Below are positions 43,678-53,200 of a stretch of 64,000 bases of DNA, piece by piece. The stretch comes from W0P28-013 sp963658575 (GTDB taxonomy: Bacteria; Bacteroidota; Bacteroidia; Bacteroidales; Paludibacteraceae). The stretch is from the NCBI GenBank assembly GCA_963658575.1, contig CAVKQB010000002.1, positions 24,850 through 88,849 of the forward strand, in the 5' to 3' direction. The notes beneath the pieces were generated by a model, which worked only from the letters and a program-made list of their open reading frames with translations, was not told the DNA's origin and made no database searches. Each line of letters starts with the position of its first letter. Within the stretch, counting starts at the first letter, position 1. A program made the position numbers and the translations under genes.

Positions 43678-44262
43678 TTATTGTTTGTTCTATCTTCGCC
43701 GGTTGGGCTAAATGTTTACTACTTTGCCCTGCTTTTTGTTTGCTTTTTCTGTATTCCACCGCAAAGATACACCCTTTGAATGGGATTTGCAAACCTTTTT
43801 TGGAGAATATGCATACTTTGGGGAGGTGAAAAATGCAAACTTTTTTGAGGATTCTGCAATTATTGGTGGGCTAAACTTGATGATTTTTGTTAAGTTTCGC
43901 CCTGTAATAATGGGTATTGTTTCTAAGTTTCTCGCGCTGCGCGCTGTTTCTATGTTTTTGGTTATTTGTGGATTTGGTTATTTGGAGATTTGGTTGATCA
44001 GTTGATTGGCTGATTAGTTGATTATTGTACAAATAATTTTGTCAATGCGTAAATCTTTGTTCTAATTCTTAATTCTTAATTAAACTTGAACCCCTCCGCT
44101 GCGCTCGTCCCCTTGCAAAGGGGACAGGTTCGCACCCAACAACACTTCATTCCTCACTCCTCATTCCTCACTCCTCACTCCTAATTATCTATAACCTTTC
44201 ACCTATAAACTCTTGCGACTTGCTACTTGTGTCTAATCATAAGTGCCGTTTGTTAGAAGGGC
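43678..44262. repeat. Intergenic mosaic between secreted-protein genes and ATPase 3
   Basis: No gene seen. It contains upstream DNA of the small secreted protein gene, a TTTGTGGATTTGGTTATTTGG word, a 45-bp copy of the hairpin module at 44089-44133 (identical to the first 45 bp of 37797-37905), and CTCCTCACTCCTAAT and CTATAACC iterations. Confidence 0.65.
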
Positions 44263-45450
44263 TCAATCGAATAAATCCACAAGGTCGGAGGCAAGAAAGG
44301 TCTCCAACGGGATACCGTTCACTCCCACAATAATGGAGCGGTGTGGGTGAAACATTTTCTCGAAACGGTGCAACCCTGCCGTGTCAGCAATGTCGTTACT
44401 TTTCACCTCAATGGCAACCACACGCGAATTGCGCACCAAAACAAAATCTACCTCATCATTTCCGTCGCGCCAATAGAATACACGGAAATTGCCCGTATAG
44501 GCGCAGTTGATAATGTGCGTCCCAACGGCCGACTCGTAGAAGCGTCCCCACACTTTGTGGTCGTTGCGAGCAGAGATGAAATCGTAGTCGGAATAGAACG
44601 ACAGCAGGGCATTGTTGTACACCTGATATTTGGGAACGGAGGCACGCTGGCGCACTTGGTTCATAGCAAACTTCTGTAACCCACACACCATACCGCTTTG
44701 GTCGAGCAGGTCTAAATAGCCCGACAGAGTAGTCGTGTTGCCCGCATCTTGCAGTTGTCCGACCATCTTTGTGAGCGAAAGCATCTGCCCCGAATAAGCG
44801 GCGCTCATCTCGAACGTACGGCGCAGTAAAGCAGGCTTGCTGATAAGGCTGTCCATAAGAATATCGTTGTTGATGGTGGCATCTACGATAGAACTGCGTA
44901 TGTAGTTGCGCCAGCGGTCGGGGTCGTTGATATAGTCTGCCGCACCTGGGTAGCCACCATAATAGATATACTCGTCCAATGTAACGCCGAAAGCCTCGTG
45001 CATCTCGGTATACGACCAATTGGGCATGCGTATTACTTCGAAACGCCCTTTGAGGCTGTCGGAAAGTCCGCGCTCCAGCATCACACGTGATGAACCAAGC
45101 AGCACTACTTTGATATTGGTGTCGTTGAACGTGTCCGCATCCCATTCTTTTTTGACCGCATCGCTCCAACGCGGCAAGCGTTGCACCTCGTCAATCACCA
45201 ACAGCAGTTCGGGCAAGTGTTCTATATGCATCTTGTTGCGAGCGGTATTCCAGCACTCGCTAATCCATGCGTTACCGCTTGTAACAACATTGTCCGTAGC
45301 GAAATGCAGCCACGGCACATCTGTGGCGTGTAGCACTTGCTTAATCAGTGTCGATTTGCCTACCTGACGCGGCCCTTCGACGACTTGAATGCACTTACGC
45401 GCCTCTTTGATGCGCGCCATAAGTGTCTGATATTGTTTGCGTTGTGTCAT
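44263..45450 (-). CDS. AAA_14-DUF4143 ATP-binding protein 3
   Basis: 395 residues. Walker A GPRQVGKST around 26-34, Walker B LLLVIDEVQRLPRW around 83-96, LLGSSRVMLERGLSDSLKGRF. C-terminal DUF4143 region with a complete PD-(D/E)XK-like motif: DEVDFVLV then VVAIEVKSN around 345-362. It is preceded on its own strand by a consensus promoter and two 22-bp palindromes in the leader, and has no repeat copy downstream. Same family as ATPases 1 and 2 but clearly diverged from both. Confidence 0.88.
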   Translation of the reverse strand: MTQRKQYQTLMARIKEARKCIQVVEGPRQVGKSTLIKQVLHATDVPWLHFATDNVVTSGNAWISECWNTARNKMHIEHLPELLLVIDEVQRLPRWSDAVKKEWDADTFNDTNIKVVLLGSSRVMLERGLSDSLKGRFEVIRMPNWSYTEMHEAFGVTLDEYIYYGGYPGAADYINDPDRWRNYIRSSIVDATINNDILMDSLISKPALLRRTFEMSAAYSGQMLSLTKMVGQLQDAGNTTTLSGYLDLLDQSGMVCGLQKFAMNQVRQRASVPKYQVYNNALLSFYSDYDFISARNDHKVWGRFYESAVGTHIINCAYTGNFRVFYWRDGNDEVDFVLVRNSRVVAIEVKSNDIADTAGLHRFEKMFHPHRSIIVGVNGIPLETFLASDLVDLFD

Positions 45451-45460
45451 GTTTGCAAAA

Positions 45461-45504
45461 TTTACTCAATGGAGTGAGTAAAATTACTCAATGAAATGAG
45501 TTAT
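45461..45504. repeat. Two 22-bp-phased palindromes in the ATPase 3 leader
   Basis: Unit 1 (45461-45482): TTTACTCA, 6-nt spacer, TGAGTAAA (perfect 8-bp arms). Unit 2 (45483-45504): ACTCA-N6-TGAGT. Dyad centres are 22 bp apart. They lie between the promoter and the ATG at 45450 (minus strand). Confidence 0.92.
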
Positions 45505-45518
45505 TTTAGTCGCCGACG

Positions 45519-45549
45519 CAAAGATACTACAATTTATCGAATAAAACAA
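45519..45549 (-). promoter_or_regulatory. Promoter of AAA ATPase 3
   Basis: Minus strand: TTG (45549-45547), 20-nt spacer, TATCTTTG (45526-45519), about 70 bp upstream of the start codon. Confidence 0.75.
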
Positions 45550-45684
45550 TGGTTTTGTTTTGGGAATAATTGACAATTGATAATTGATAATTGACAATGA
45601 AAAATCCGTCAATCGCAGTTTGCGCTCAACAACTCCTCACTCCTAACTCCTCATTTCTCACTACTCACTACTCACTGCTAACTA

Positions 45685-46842
45685 TCAAAACGCTTCTTTG
45701 ATGGTGAGGTAGAAGTTCCAGCCGTCGCGCTGCCACGTGGTGTTTTGGTTGTTGCGCGCCACATCGAAACGCACGTTCACTTTCGCTTTGTTCACCGCCA
45801 CGCGCAGGCCAGCGCCATAGCCCACTTTGGGCGTGCTCCACGTCCAGTGGTCGAGGTTGTACACATCGCCAACGCCAGCAAAAACCGAAGCTTTCAGAAA
45901 CCGCCAAATGGGAATGCGCAGTTCGGCTTGCAGCGCGACGGACACATCGTCGCGGAATTGCCCTCGGCGAATGCCACGCAGCACGTCCAACCCGCCGATG
46001 GTCGGTAGCATCTGAAACGGTTTTTCGCGCCCAAACGCCCACGCCGTGGTCAGTTGCCAAGCGAAAACGAGTTCTTTGTATATCGGTACGAACTGCCGGA
46101 AGTCGGCGGCGATGCTTCCCATGCGGTAGGTGCTGCCGAGATACGGTTCGTAGTAGTTGGCCACCGCTTTGAAAAATATGCCCCGTTGCGGATAAAACTG
46201 TTTGTCGCGCGAGTCGTACGAGGCCAACGCGCCCACGCCGAGCATCACAAACGTCCTATCGAGTCCGGTTACGGGGCAGTATTGCGCCAGCGAATCGAGG
46301 CGGTCGACGGCGGCAGGCTTTTCCCACCTGAAGTCGAGGCTCACGCCCACAATCCAGCGGTCGGTGATGTAGCGTTGCGGCTGCACGGAGAGCGACACCA
46401 CGTCCGACGTGTAGGTGATGCGCGTGCCAAGCAACGTCGCGGCACTGTTGCCGATGCCGTAGAAATAGTCGGGATAGCGTTTGAAGCCCGCCCGCGTGTA
46501 GAGAAACCAACGGCTATCGTTGCCGAAATAGACGGTCGAGAGCAGATTGGCGTTCCACTGCCGACGGAGCGTGTAGGCGGCATCGAAATAGATGTCGCTC
46601 ACCTTGGGTTGGTTGGGGCAATTGAAATAGTATGCGCCTGCCACGCCGAAAGCCCAGCGCGTTTCGGGCTGGTAGGCCACCGTTGGCACGGCTATAAATT
46701 TCCAATCGAGCAGTGTATCCCAGCGCGATGGCACCGTATCGGCCGACGTTTGCGCCGCCACATTGGCACAGCAAAACAGAGCCAACACACACACGTTGCG
46801 CCGGCTGTTTGCCACTTTCCAATGCCACCAACGCTTCGGCAC
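45685..46842 (-). CDS. Omp85/BamA-TamA-like outer-membrane barrel without POTRA domains
   Basis: 385 residues. Signal peptide ~1-31 (VCVLALFCCANVAAQ). The mature protein is a barrel-only surface-antigen (D15) family member: VGVGALASYDSRDKQFYPQRGIFF is the conserved strand, and LPTIGGLDVLRGIRRGQFRDD the RGF-type lid-loop region. It terminates TIKEAF, with an aromatic C-terminal residue as barrel proteins have. No POTRA domain precedes it. The gene starts 5 bp after frr ends, so the two are co-transcribed. Confidence 0.85.
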   Translation of the reverse strand: MPKRWWHWKVANSRRNVCVLALFCCANVAAQTSADTVPSRWDTLLDWKFIAVPTVAYQPETRWAFGVAGAYYFNCPNQPKVSDIYFDAAYTLRRQWNANLLSTVYFGNDSRWFLYTRAGFKRYPDYFYGIGNSAATLLGTRITYTSDVVSLSVQPQRYITDRWIVGVSLDFRWEKPAAVDRLDSLAQYCPVTGLDRTFVMLGVGALASYDSRDKQFYPQRGIFFKAVANYYEPYLGSTYRMGSIAADFRQFVPIYKELVFAWQLTTAWAFGREKPFQMLPTIGGLDVLRGIRRGQFRDDVSVALQAELRIPIWRFLKASVFAGVGDVYNLDHWTWSTPKVGYGAGLRVAVNKAKVNVRFDVARNNQNTTWQRDGWNFYLTIKEAF

Positions 46843-46846
46843 GCGT

Positions 46847-47413
46847 CTAAACGGTCATGATTTCCTTCTCTTTGGCGGCCATCATCTCGTCGATGCGCTT
46901 GATGTACTTGTCGTGTAGTTTTTGCGCTTCGGCCTCGCCGTCCTTGCCCATATCTTCGGGCATACCGTTTTTGACCTCTTTTTTCAGTTTGTCGATGGCA
47001 TCGCGGCGTGCGTTGCGCACACTCACTTTGGCCTCTTCGACGGCTCCGCCGGCGGTTTTCACCAGTTGGCGGCGGCGTTCTTCCGTTACGGGCGGAATGG
47101 CCAAACGAATGCTTTCGCCGTTGTTGGCGGGTGTGATGCCCACTTCCGAAGCCAAAATCGCCTTTTCGATGACGGGAATCAACGCTTTTTCGTAAGGCAA
47201 AATCTGGATAGTGCGTGCATCGGGCGTGGTGAGCGTGGCCACATTGTTGAGCGGCACCACACTGCCGTAATACTCCACGCGCACGCCGTCCAAAATGCGC
47301 ACATTGGCTTTGCCAGCGCGGATATGCGCCAAGGCATCGTCGAGGAAGTGCACGGCCAAATCCATCTCTTCGGACGAGGCGGACAAAATCTGCTGAACTT
47401 TTTCTTGTAACAT
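46847..47413 (-). CDS. frr: Ribosome recycling factor
   Basis: Splits post-termination ribosomes with EF-G. 188 residues, the usual size. The start at 47413 (MLQEKVQQILSASSEEMD) is the conserved N-terminus; the longer open frame upstream is spurious. Signature blocks: HIRAGKANVRILDGVRVEYYG, PLNNVATLTTPDARTIQILPY, NGESIRLAIPPVTEERRRQL, VRNARRDAIDKLKK. TATCTTTG at 47445-47452 (minus strand) is the probable -7. Divergent from recJ. Confidence 0.97.
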   Translation of the reverse strand: MLQEKVQQILSASSEEMDLAVHFLDDALAHIRAGKANVRILDGVRVEYYGSVVPLNNVATLTTPDARTIQILPYEKALIPVIEKAILASEVGITPANNGESIRLAIPPVTEERRRQLVKTAGGAVEEAKVSVRNARRDAIDKLKKEVKNGMPEDMGKDGEAEAQKLHDKYIKRIDEMMAAKEKEIMTV

Positions 47414-47502
47414 AACAAACGGTTTTTCGCGTATTGATTTGGTGCAAAGATACGCATTTTGTGCCGAAAAAGCGGACAAAATCGACAAAAAAACGCATTT
47501 AT

Positions 47503-47533
47503 TTGGAAATATCGGATTTTTTCCATAACTTTG
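47503..47533 (+). promoter_or_regulatory. recJ promoter
   Basis: TTG at 47503-47505, 20-nt spacer, TAACTTTG at 47526-47533, about 80 bp before the recJ ATG. Confidence 0.7.
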
Positions 47534-47611
47534 TGAGTTGGCTTGCGAGCGGCGCAACGCCCAAAACATCGCCCGCCAACCGCGCAAAAACGCAAATAAA
47601 ACAACAACATA

Positions 47612-49336
47612 ATGGTAAATCAGTGGATTTTCGCCAAACTCACACCCGAACAAGAAGCCAGCCGCGATGCCATTGCGGAGGCTCTCGGCGTGGGACCAAT
47701 TTTGGCACAATTGCTTGTGCAGCGGGGCATCAACACATTCGACGAGGCTAAAAAATTTTTCCGTCCCGACCTGAACGACCTGCACGACCCGTTTCTGATA
47801 AAGGACATGGACAAGGCCATCGACCGGCTGAACCGCGCCCTTTCGCAAAAAGAAAAAATACTCGTCTATGGCGACTACGACGTGGACGGAACGACCGCTG
47901 TGGCACTGGTCTATACGTTCCTATCGCGCTACACCAACGCCATCGACTTCTACATTCCCGACCGCTACAACGAGGGCTACGGCATTTCGTACAAGGCCAT
48001 CGACTTTGCGCACGACAACGGATTCACGCTCGTCGTTGCGCTCGACTGCGGCATCAAGGCGGTGGACAAGGTGAAGTACGCCAACACGCTGGGCATCGAC
48101 TTTGTCATTTGCGACCACCACAACCCTGGCGACGAACTGCCGCCTGCCGTGGCCGTGCTCGACAGCAAACGCGACGACTGCCACTATCCGTACAAACACC
48201 TGTCGGGTTGCGGCGTGGGATTCAAACTGATGCAGGCGTTCGCGCAGAACAACGAGATGGATTTCGGTCTGCTAAAACCGCTGCTCGACCTTGTGGCCGT
48301 GAGCATCGCATCGGACATTGTGCCGATAACCGGCGAAAACCGCGTGCTCGCCTACTACGGATTGAAGCAACTCAACGAAAACCCGAGCGCAGGGCTACGC
48401 GGCATCATCGATGTGTGCAAGCTGACGGGCAAAGACCTGAACATCAGCGACATCGTGTTCAAAATCGGGCCGCGCATCAACGCTTCGGGGCGCATGCACT
48501 CGGGCAACGAGGCGGTGGAACTGCTCATTTCGCACGACCCGCGCTTCGTGTCGGAGCGGAGTTCGGTCATCAACGACTACAACGACGAGCGGCGCGACAT
48601 CGACAAGCGCACCACCGACGAGGCCAAAAGTCTGCTCGCCCGCATGGACGATGCCGACAAACGCCGTTCCATCATCATCTACAACGCCGACTGGAGCAAA
48701 GGCATCGTCGGGATAGTGGCGTCGCGGCTGTGCGAAGAGTTCTACAAGCCGACCATCGTGCTGACCAAGGCCAACGGCTTTGTGAGCGGCTCGGCGCGCT
48801 CAGTGCCAGGGTTCGACCTGTACAGCGCCATCGAGCATTGCCACGACCTGCTCGAAAATTTTGGCGGCCACCTCTACGCCGCCGGTTTGACCATGAAAGA
48901 GGAAAATCTGGACGCATTCACGCAGCGGTTCGAGGAGTTTGTGGCGCAAAACATCACGCAAGAGCAACTCGCCCCGCAAATCGACATCGATGCCGAAGTG
49001 CGTTTTTGCGACCTGACACCGAAATTTTTCCGCATTCTCAAGCAATTCAATCCGTTTGGGCCGGGCAACATGAAACCTGTGTTCTGCACGCGGCGCGTGT
49101 TCGACTACGAAGGCAACAGCCGTCCCGTGGGCAAAGGTCAGGAGCATCTGAAGATGGAGTTGGTCGATGCTAGCTGCGAGAACGTGATGAACGGCATCGC
49201 CTTCCGCATGAGCGACTTCAACGAGCAACTGAAAGCCCTGAACCCGCTCGACATCTGCTACACGCTCGAAGAGAACACCTTCAACGGCACCACCTCGATG
49301 CAACTGATGATTCGCGACATCAAGAAAACGATGTGA
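47612..49336 (+). CDS. recJ: Single-stranded-DNA-specific 5'-3' exonuclease RecJ
   Basis: Processive ssDNA exonuclease in recombination and mismatch repair, 574 residues. DHH domain with motifs VYGDYDVDGTTA (metal-binding DxD), ALDCGIKA and VICDHHNPGDELP. DHHA1 domain with GRMHSGNEAVELL and GIVGIVASRLCEEFYKP. A C-terminal OB-like region has CDLTPKFFRILKQFNPFGPGN. Motifs are complete, so it should be active. Confidence 0.97.
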   Translation: MVNQWIFAKLTPEQEASRDAIAEALGVGPILAQLLVQRGINTFDEAKKFFRPDLNDLHDPFLIKDMDKAIDRLNRALSQKEKILVYGDYDVDGTTAVALVYTFLSRYTNAIDFYIPDRYNEGYGISYKAIDFAHDNGFTLVVALDCGIKAVDKVKYANTLGIDFVICDHHNPGDELPPAVAVLDSKRDDCHYPYKHLSGCGVGFKLMQAFAQNNEMDFGLLKPLLDLVAVSIASDIVPITGENRVLAYYGLKQLNENPSAGLRGIIDVCKLTGKDLNISDIVFKIGPRINASGRMHSGNEAVELLISHDPRFVSERSSVINDYNDERRDIDKRTTDEAKSLLARMDDADKRRSIIIYNADWSKGIVGIVASRLCEEFYKPTIVLTKANGFVSGSARSVPGFDLYSAIEHCHDLLENFGGHLYAAGLTMKEENLDAFTQRFEEFVAQNITQEQLAPQIDIDAEVRFCDLTPKFFRILKQFNPFGPGNMKPVFCTRRVFDYEGNSRPVGKGQEHLKMELVDASCENVMNGIAFRMSDFNEQLKALNPLDICYTLEENTFNGTTSMQLMIRDIKKTM

Positions 49337-49827
49337 GTGTGAAAGTGTGAAAGTTTGAAAGTGTAAAAGTTTATCAAGTTTATAAAGTCTATAAAGTGGA
49401 AAGTAGGGACGCGGCACGCCACGTCCGATGGTGGCGTTGTTGCTCGCTTTTGAGGATTTGCAGATTTGGTTATTTGGTCGCACGGGATTTGCAATTTTTC
49501 AGAGCAAAGAACATAGAACAAAGAGCAAAGACAATTGGGCGCGAACAATTCTTAATTCGCTGGTCGCACGGGATTTGCAATCCCGTGCTTTTTTATGTGT
49601 GGATTTGCAATCCGCAAATTGAATTGAACCCCGCCCGAAAAATTGACGTTTTTCTCGTCCCCTTGAAAAGGGGACAGGTTCGCACCCAACAACTAAACAA
49701 TGGATAATGGACAATTGATAATTGACAATGAAAAATCCGTAAATAACAACCTCTCAACTATAAACTATAAACTATAAACTATAACCTCTCACCTTTTATC
49801 TTGCTACTAAAAAATTCTTAATTCTTA
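49337..49827. repeat. Intergenic mosaic upstream of the first cobalamin riboswitch
   Basis: No gene. Contents: GTGTGAAAGTTTG iterations, a GC-rich GGACGCGGC module at 49403-49431 (recurs at 57639-57667), ACAAAGAACATAG word, a terminator-like hairpin module at 49561-49617 (recurs at 55632-55689), a variant of the CCCCTTG hairpin module at ~49626-49695, and TATAAACTATAAAC iterations. Confidence 0.65.
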
Positions 49828-49879
49828 ATTCTTAATTCTAAATTCATAATTCTTAATTAAAAAAGTAGTATCTTTGCAG
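49828..49879 (+). promoter_or_regulatory. Promoter segment of riboswitch 1, duplicated at riboswitch 2
   Basis: 52 bp, 50/52 identical to 55990-56041, ending in TATCTTTG (49869-49876). The -33 position falls in an AT-rich TTCTTAATTC word; no clean TTG. Confidence 0.65.
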
Positions 49880-50083
49880 CGCCGTTCGGTGGAGCGGCAA
49901 ACGACTGAACATACTGCAAGGCATTCGGTTTCTGCGCCACAAGGCGTAGAATTAAAAGGGAATCAGGTGCGAATCCTGAACAGACCCGCTGCTGTAAGTT
50001 ACAACCCAAGGCGAGGCGATAAGCCACTGCAAACCGACGTTTGTGGGAAGGCGCTCGAGCCGTAACAAGTCAGAAGACCTGCC
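49880..50083 (+). ncRNA. Cobalamin (B12) riboswitch 1
   Basis: All hallmark blocks of the class appear in order: a GGAATCAGGTGCGAATC segment, CAGACCCGCTGCTGTAAGT, GCCACTGC, the B12 box GTGGGAAGGCG and AGTCAGAAGACCTGCC. It lies about 200 nt upstream of the 50287 gene. A terminator at 50188-50226 follows, so regulation by transcription termination is likely: B12 represses expression of the secreted protein. Confidence 0.95.
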
Positions 50084-50187
50084 AATGTACTGATGATCAA
50101 GCACGCTTTCGAGGAATAGAGCGCATTGATGACCGCTGCCGACGCACAACCGAGTGCGTTTGGTTTGTGGTGCATGCATATACCCCG

Positions 50188-50226
50188 ATAGGCTGTTTGA
50201 TTTTTCGTCGAACAGCCTATTTTTTT
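50188..50226 (+). terminator. Expression-platform terminator of riboswitch 1
   Basis: Stem ATAGGCTGTT / AACAGCCTAT (10 bp), 13-nt loop, followed by T6 at 50221-50226, between the aptamer and the start codon. A smaller hairpin ACGCAC/GTGCGT at 50142-50159 precedes it. Confidence 0.88.
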
Positions 50227-50286
50227 GTGCGACACCATCTTTTTAGAACCAAAATTTACAAAAATAATCATCTAAAAACAAACAAC

Positions 50287-53200
50287 ATGAAAAAGAAACT
50301 TTTGCTGTGGGGGCTTTTAGCCCTCGCGCCACTGGCAGGCAGAGCCGACGATGTGCTGATGCCGCAGTTCGGCAAACAGGTCGTAACGGTGGACAAGGAC
50401 GCACCCGTCACCTACTACGACTACAAAGGCACGGGAGATATTGCCTCTGCCTCGACCAACAACTCGCTGGCGACTACAATCTTCAAGCCTGCGCAAGATG
50501 GCTATGTCATTCAAATTGTGTTTGATGAGGTAGATGTAAAAAACGATGGTTCATCTTACCCCGCTAAACTATATGTTTACAATGGCGTGTTCGACACTAC
50601 AAAAGTAGAGTATCCAACAACAACGAGTGGCGTATCGACAAACTCATTCTCATCAATCACCGATAATCGCTTGGCGGAGTTGGACGGCACTTATTCCAAT
50701 CTCACCTACACATCGACCGATGCCACGGGGGCTTTGAGTTGCTGTTTCATATTCAAATATGCGAAAAAAAGCAAAGGCTGGAAAGCCACCGTACGCGCCG
50801 TTGAGGTGAAAGATATGACTATCGTTTCTGCGACTACGGACTACACCGCGGTGAAGGACGACATCTGGGCAGGCAAACAAAACATCGGTTTGGGTGCGGT
50901 GAACATTACTGCCGACGGTTTTGCCAACCCCGATGCACTGAAGAGCATCAGTTTCACACTGGCACAGACAAGCGGCACGGTGTTCAACCCTGAAAGCCTG
51001 AAACTCTATGCAGGCAACGCCGAGCGTACATCGGCACTCACCGAGATTGAGAGCACTGTCAACGAAAGCAACGGCACCTACACCCTCACACCCGCTACGG
51101 CACCGACACTCGGTACGGGCGAAAACCTGTTCTGCATAGGCGGCGATGTGCTTGCTACGGCTGCCATCAATGCGCAAGCCACACTTACCGTCACGGGCAT
51201 GGAAACCGTCAAAAGTTATACCACACTCACAACGACCACGCCCGCCGCACTTACCGTGCAGCCGGTATACCTGCTGATTAACAACCAGAAACTGACGGTG
51301 ACGGTTGATCGCGATATCACGTTCTACGACGACGGCGGCAAAGAGGGCAAAATCAGCAATAACTTTGAGGGCTGGATAGCCTTCCTGCCCAAAAACGAAG
51401 GCAAAAAAGTGCAAATCGCTTTGAAAAATATCAGCATCTTCTACACCACATATGCTGCGAATTTAGACAATCAAGATGTACTGAAAATCTACAACGGCGA
51501 TGCCGAGAGCAACGAGGTTTTGTACACCGCCCAAGAGGAAAAGCCTGCCGACATGGTTGTAAAAAGTACCGCTGCCAACGGTGCACTTACCCTCTATCTG
51601 AAGAGCAAAACGCCTTCCTCTTACTACCAAGGCAGCGGCTTCGAGGGCGTTGCAAGCGAATTTGAGCCGGTGGCGATGACCGTAACGGGCAGCAGCGTAA
51701 CACGCGCAAGCAGTGCAAGCGTGGCAGCCGCCACTGCCGGCGTGCCGATGCTGACCATCGCTCTGACAACCGAGAATACCGAACCGGCGAAAGTGCTGAA
51801 AACGATGTCGTTCACTGCCAACGGAACCGCTGCACAGATAAGCAAAGCCACACTCTATTATACAGGCGCAAACAGCACTTTTGCCACCGGTACCAAAGTG
51901 GGCGAGGCAACGGTCAGCGACGATGAATTCACAATCACAAGCGACGAGGGCATTACGCTGCGCGAGGGCGCAAACTATCTGCACCTGGCCTGCGACATAG
52001 CCGCCTCCGCGCTGAACGACAGCAAAGTAGATGCCAAATGCACCAAAGCCACTTTCGCCGACAATACGGAGTGCACCGACTTCACCACGCCCGAAGGTGC
52101 GCTCACCGTTGCCAATGTATGGCACTCGGTGGTTGGTACCAAGACCATCAGCGTGTACGACACATGGACCTACACGCACACGGTGGGTTATAGCGGCAAT
52201 TACGCGGCGGAGCAGGGCGACCAAATCACGACCTTTGTCCCGACTACCGCAGGCAATATCATCGAGATGAACTTTAGCGATTTTGCGGTAAGTTACTCGT
52301 CGAGTAGTTATGGAGTGAAAGCCGACTACAAAATTTATGCGGGTACAAGTGCCACAGGCACTCCGCTGTGGCAAGCCGATGCCACCAACTGCACGACAGG
52401 GCCCGGCAAAATACGCTCCACTTCGCAGGACGGTGCCATCACTGTTGTCTTCAATGCCAAAACCGCGTCGGGTTACACGGCGAAGGGCTGGCATGCTACC
52501 GTAAGCGAGTACACGCCGGTTGCCATGACGGTCAAGACCTCGGGATTGCAGACCGCTTCGACCCAAGCCGTGGTACGCAACCAGAAACACGCTGCGCTGA
52601 TCGATGCCGCTATCACCACCGAGGGTACGCTATCGCCGCTTGCCGTGAACGGCGTGAAGGTAGCAATGGGTAGTGCTTGCGCCGCAGCCATCGACTCGGT
52701 ACTGCTGCTGCAAGACGACAAGGTGATAGCCAAAGCCAAGGTAACCGCCGGCACTACCGAACTGACCCTCGAACCAAATATTACATTGGCTGAGGGGGAT
52801 AATGCAATGACCTTGGCAGTGAATGTGAAAGAGAATGCCGCATTCAATACCCTCGTTAAGTTCGAGAGCGTGCAGATAACGGCGGGCGGGAACACACTGA
52901 CAACCACGCTGCCTGACCACGGCCGCACCGTGCGCAACATCTATCTGCTGCAAACTGGCACAAACACCGTGAATGTTGATGAGAATATGCTGCTCTTCTA
53001 CGACAACGGCGGACCGGACGGCCAAATAACCACCGGCACAAGCGGCACGGTAACATTCGTTCCGACGGTGGCGAATACCGCTATCCAACTGAAAGTGAAT
53101 AAATGGGCGATAACGGGTGCGGACTGTTTCTATATCTATTACGGCACCGCCACCAAAGACCAAGCCGATGTAAGTTTGACTTACTACACCAAAGACATCG

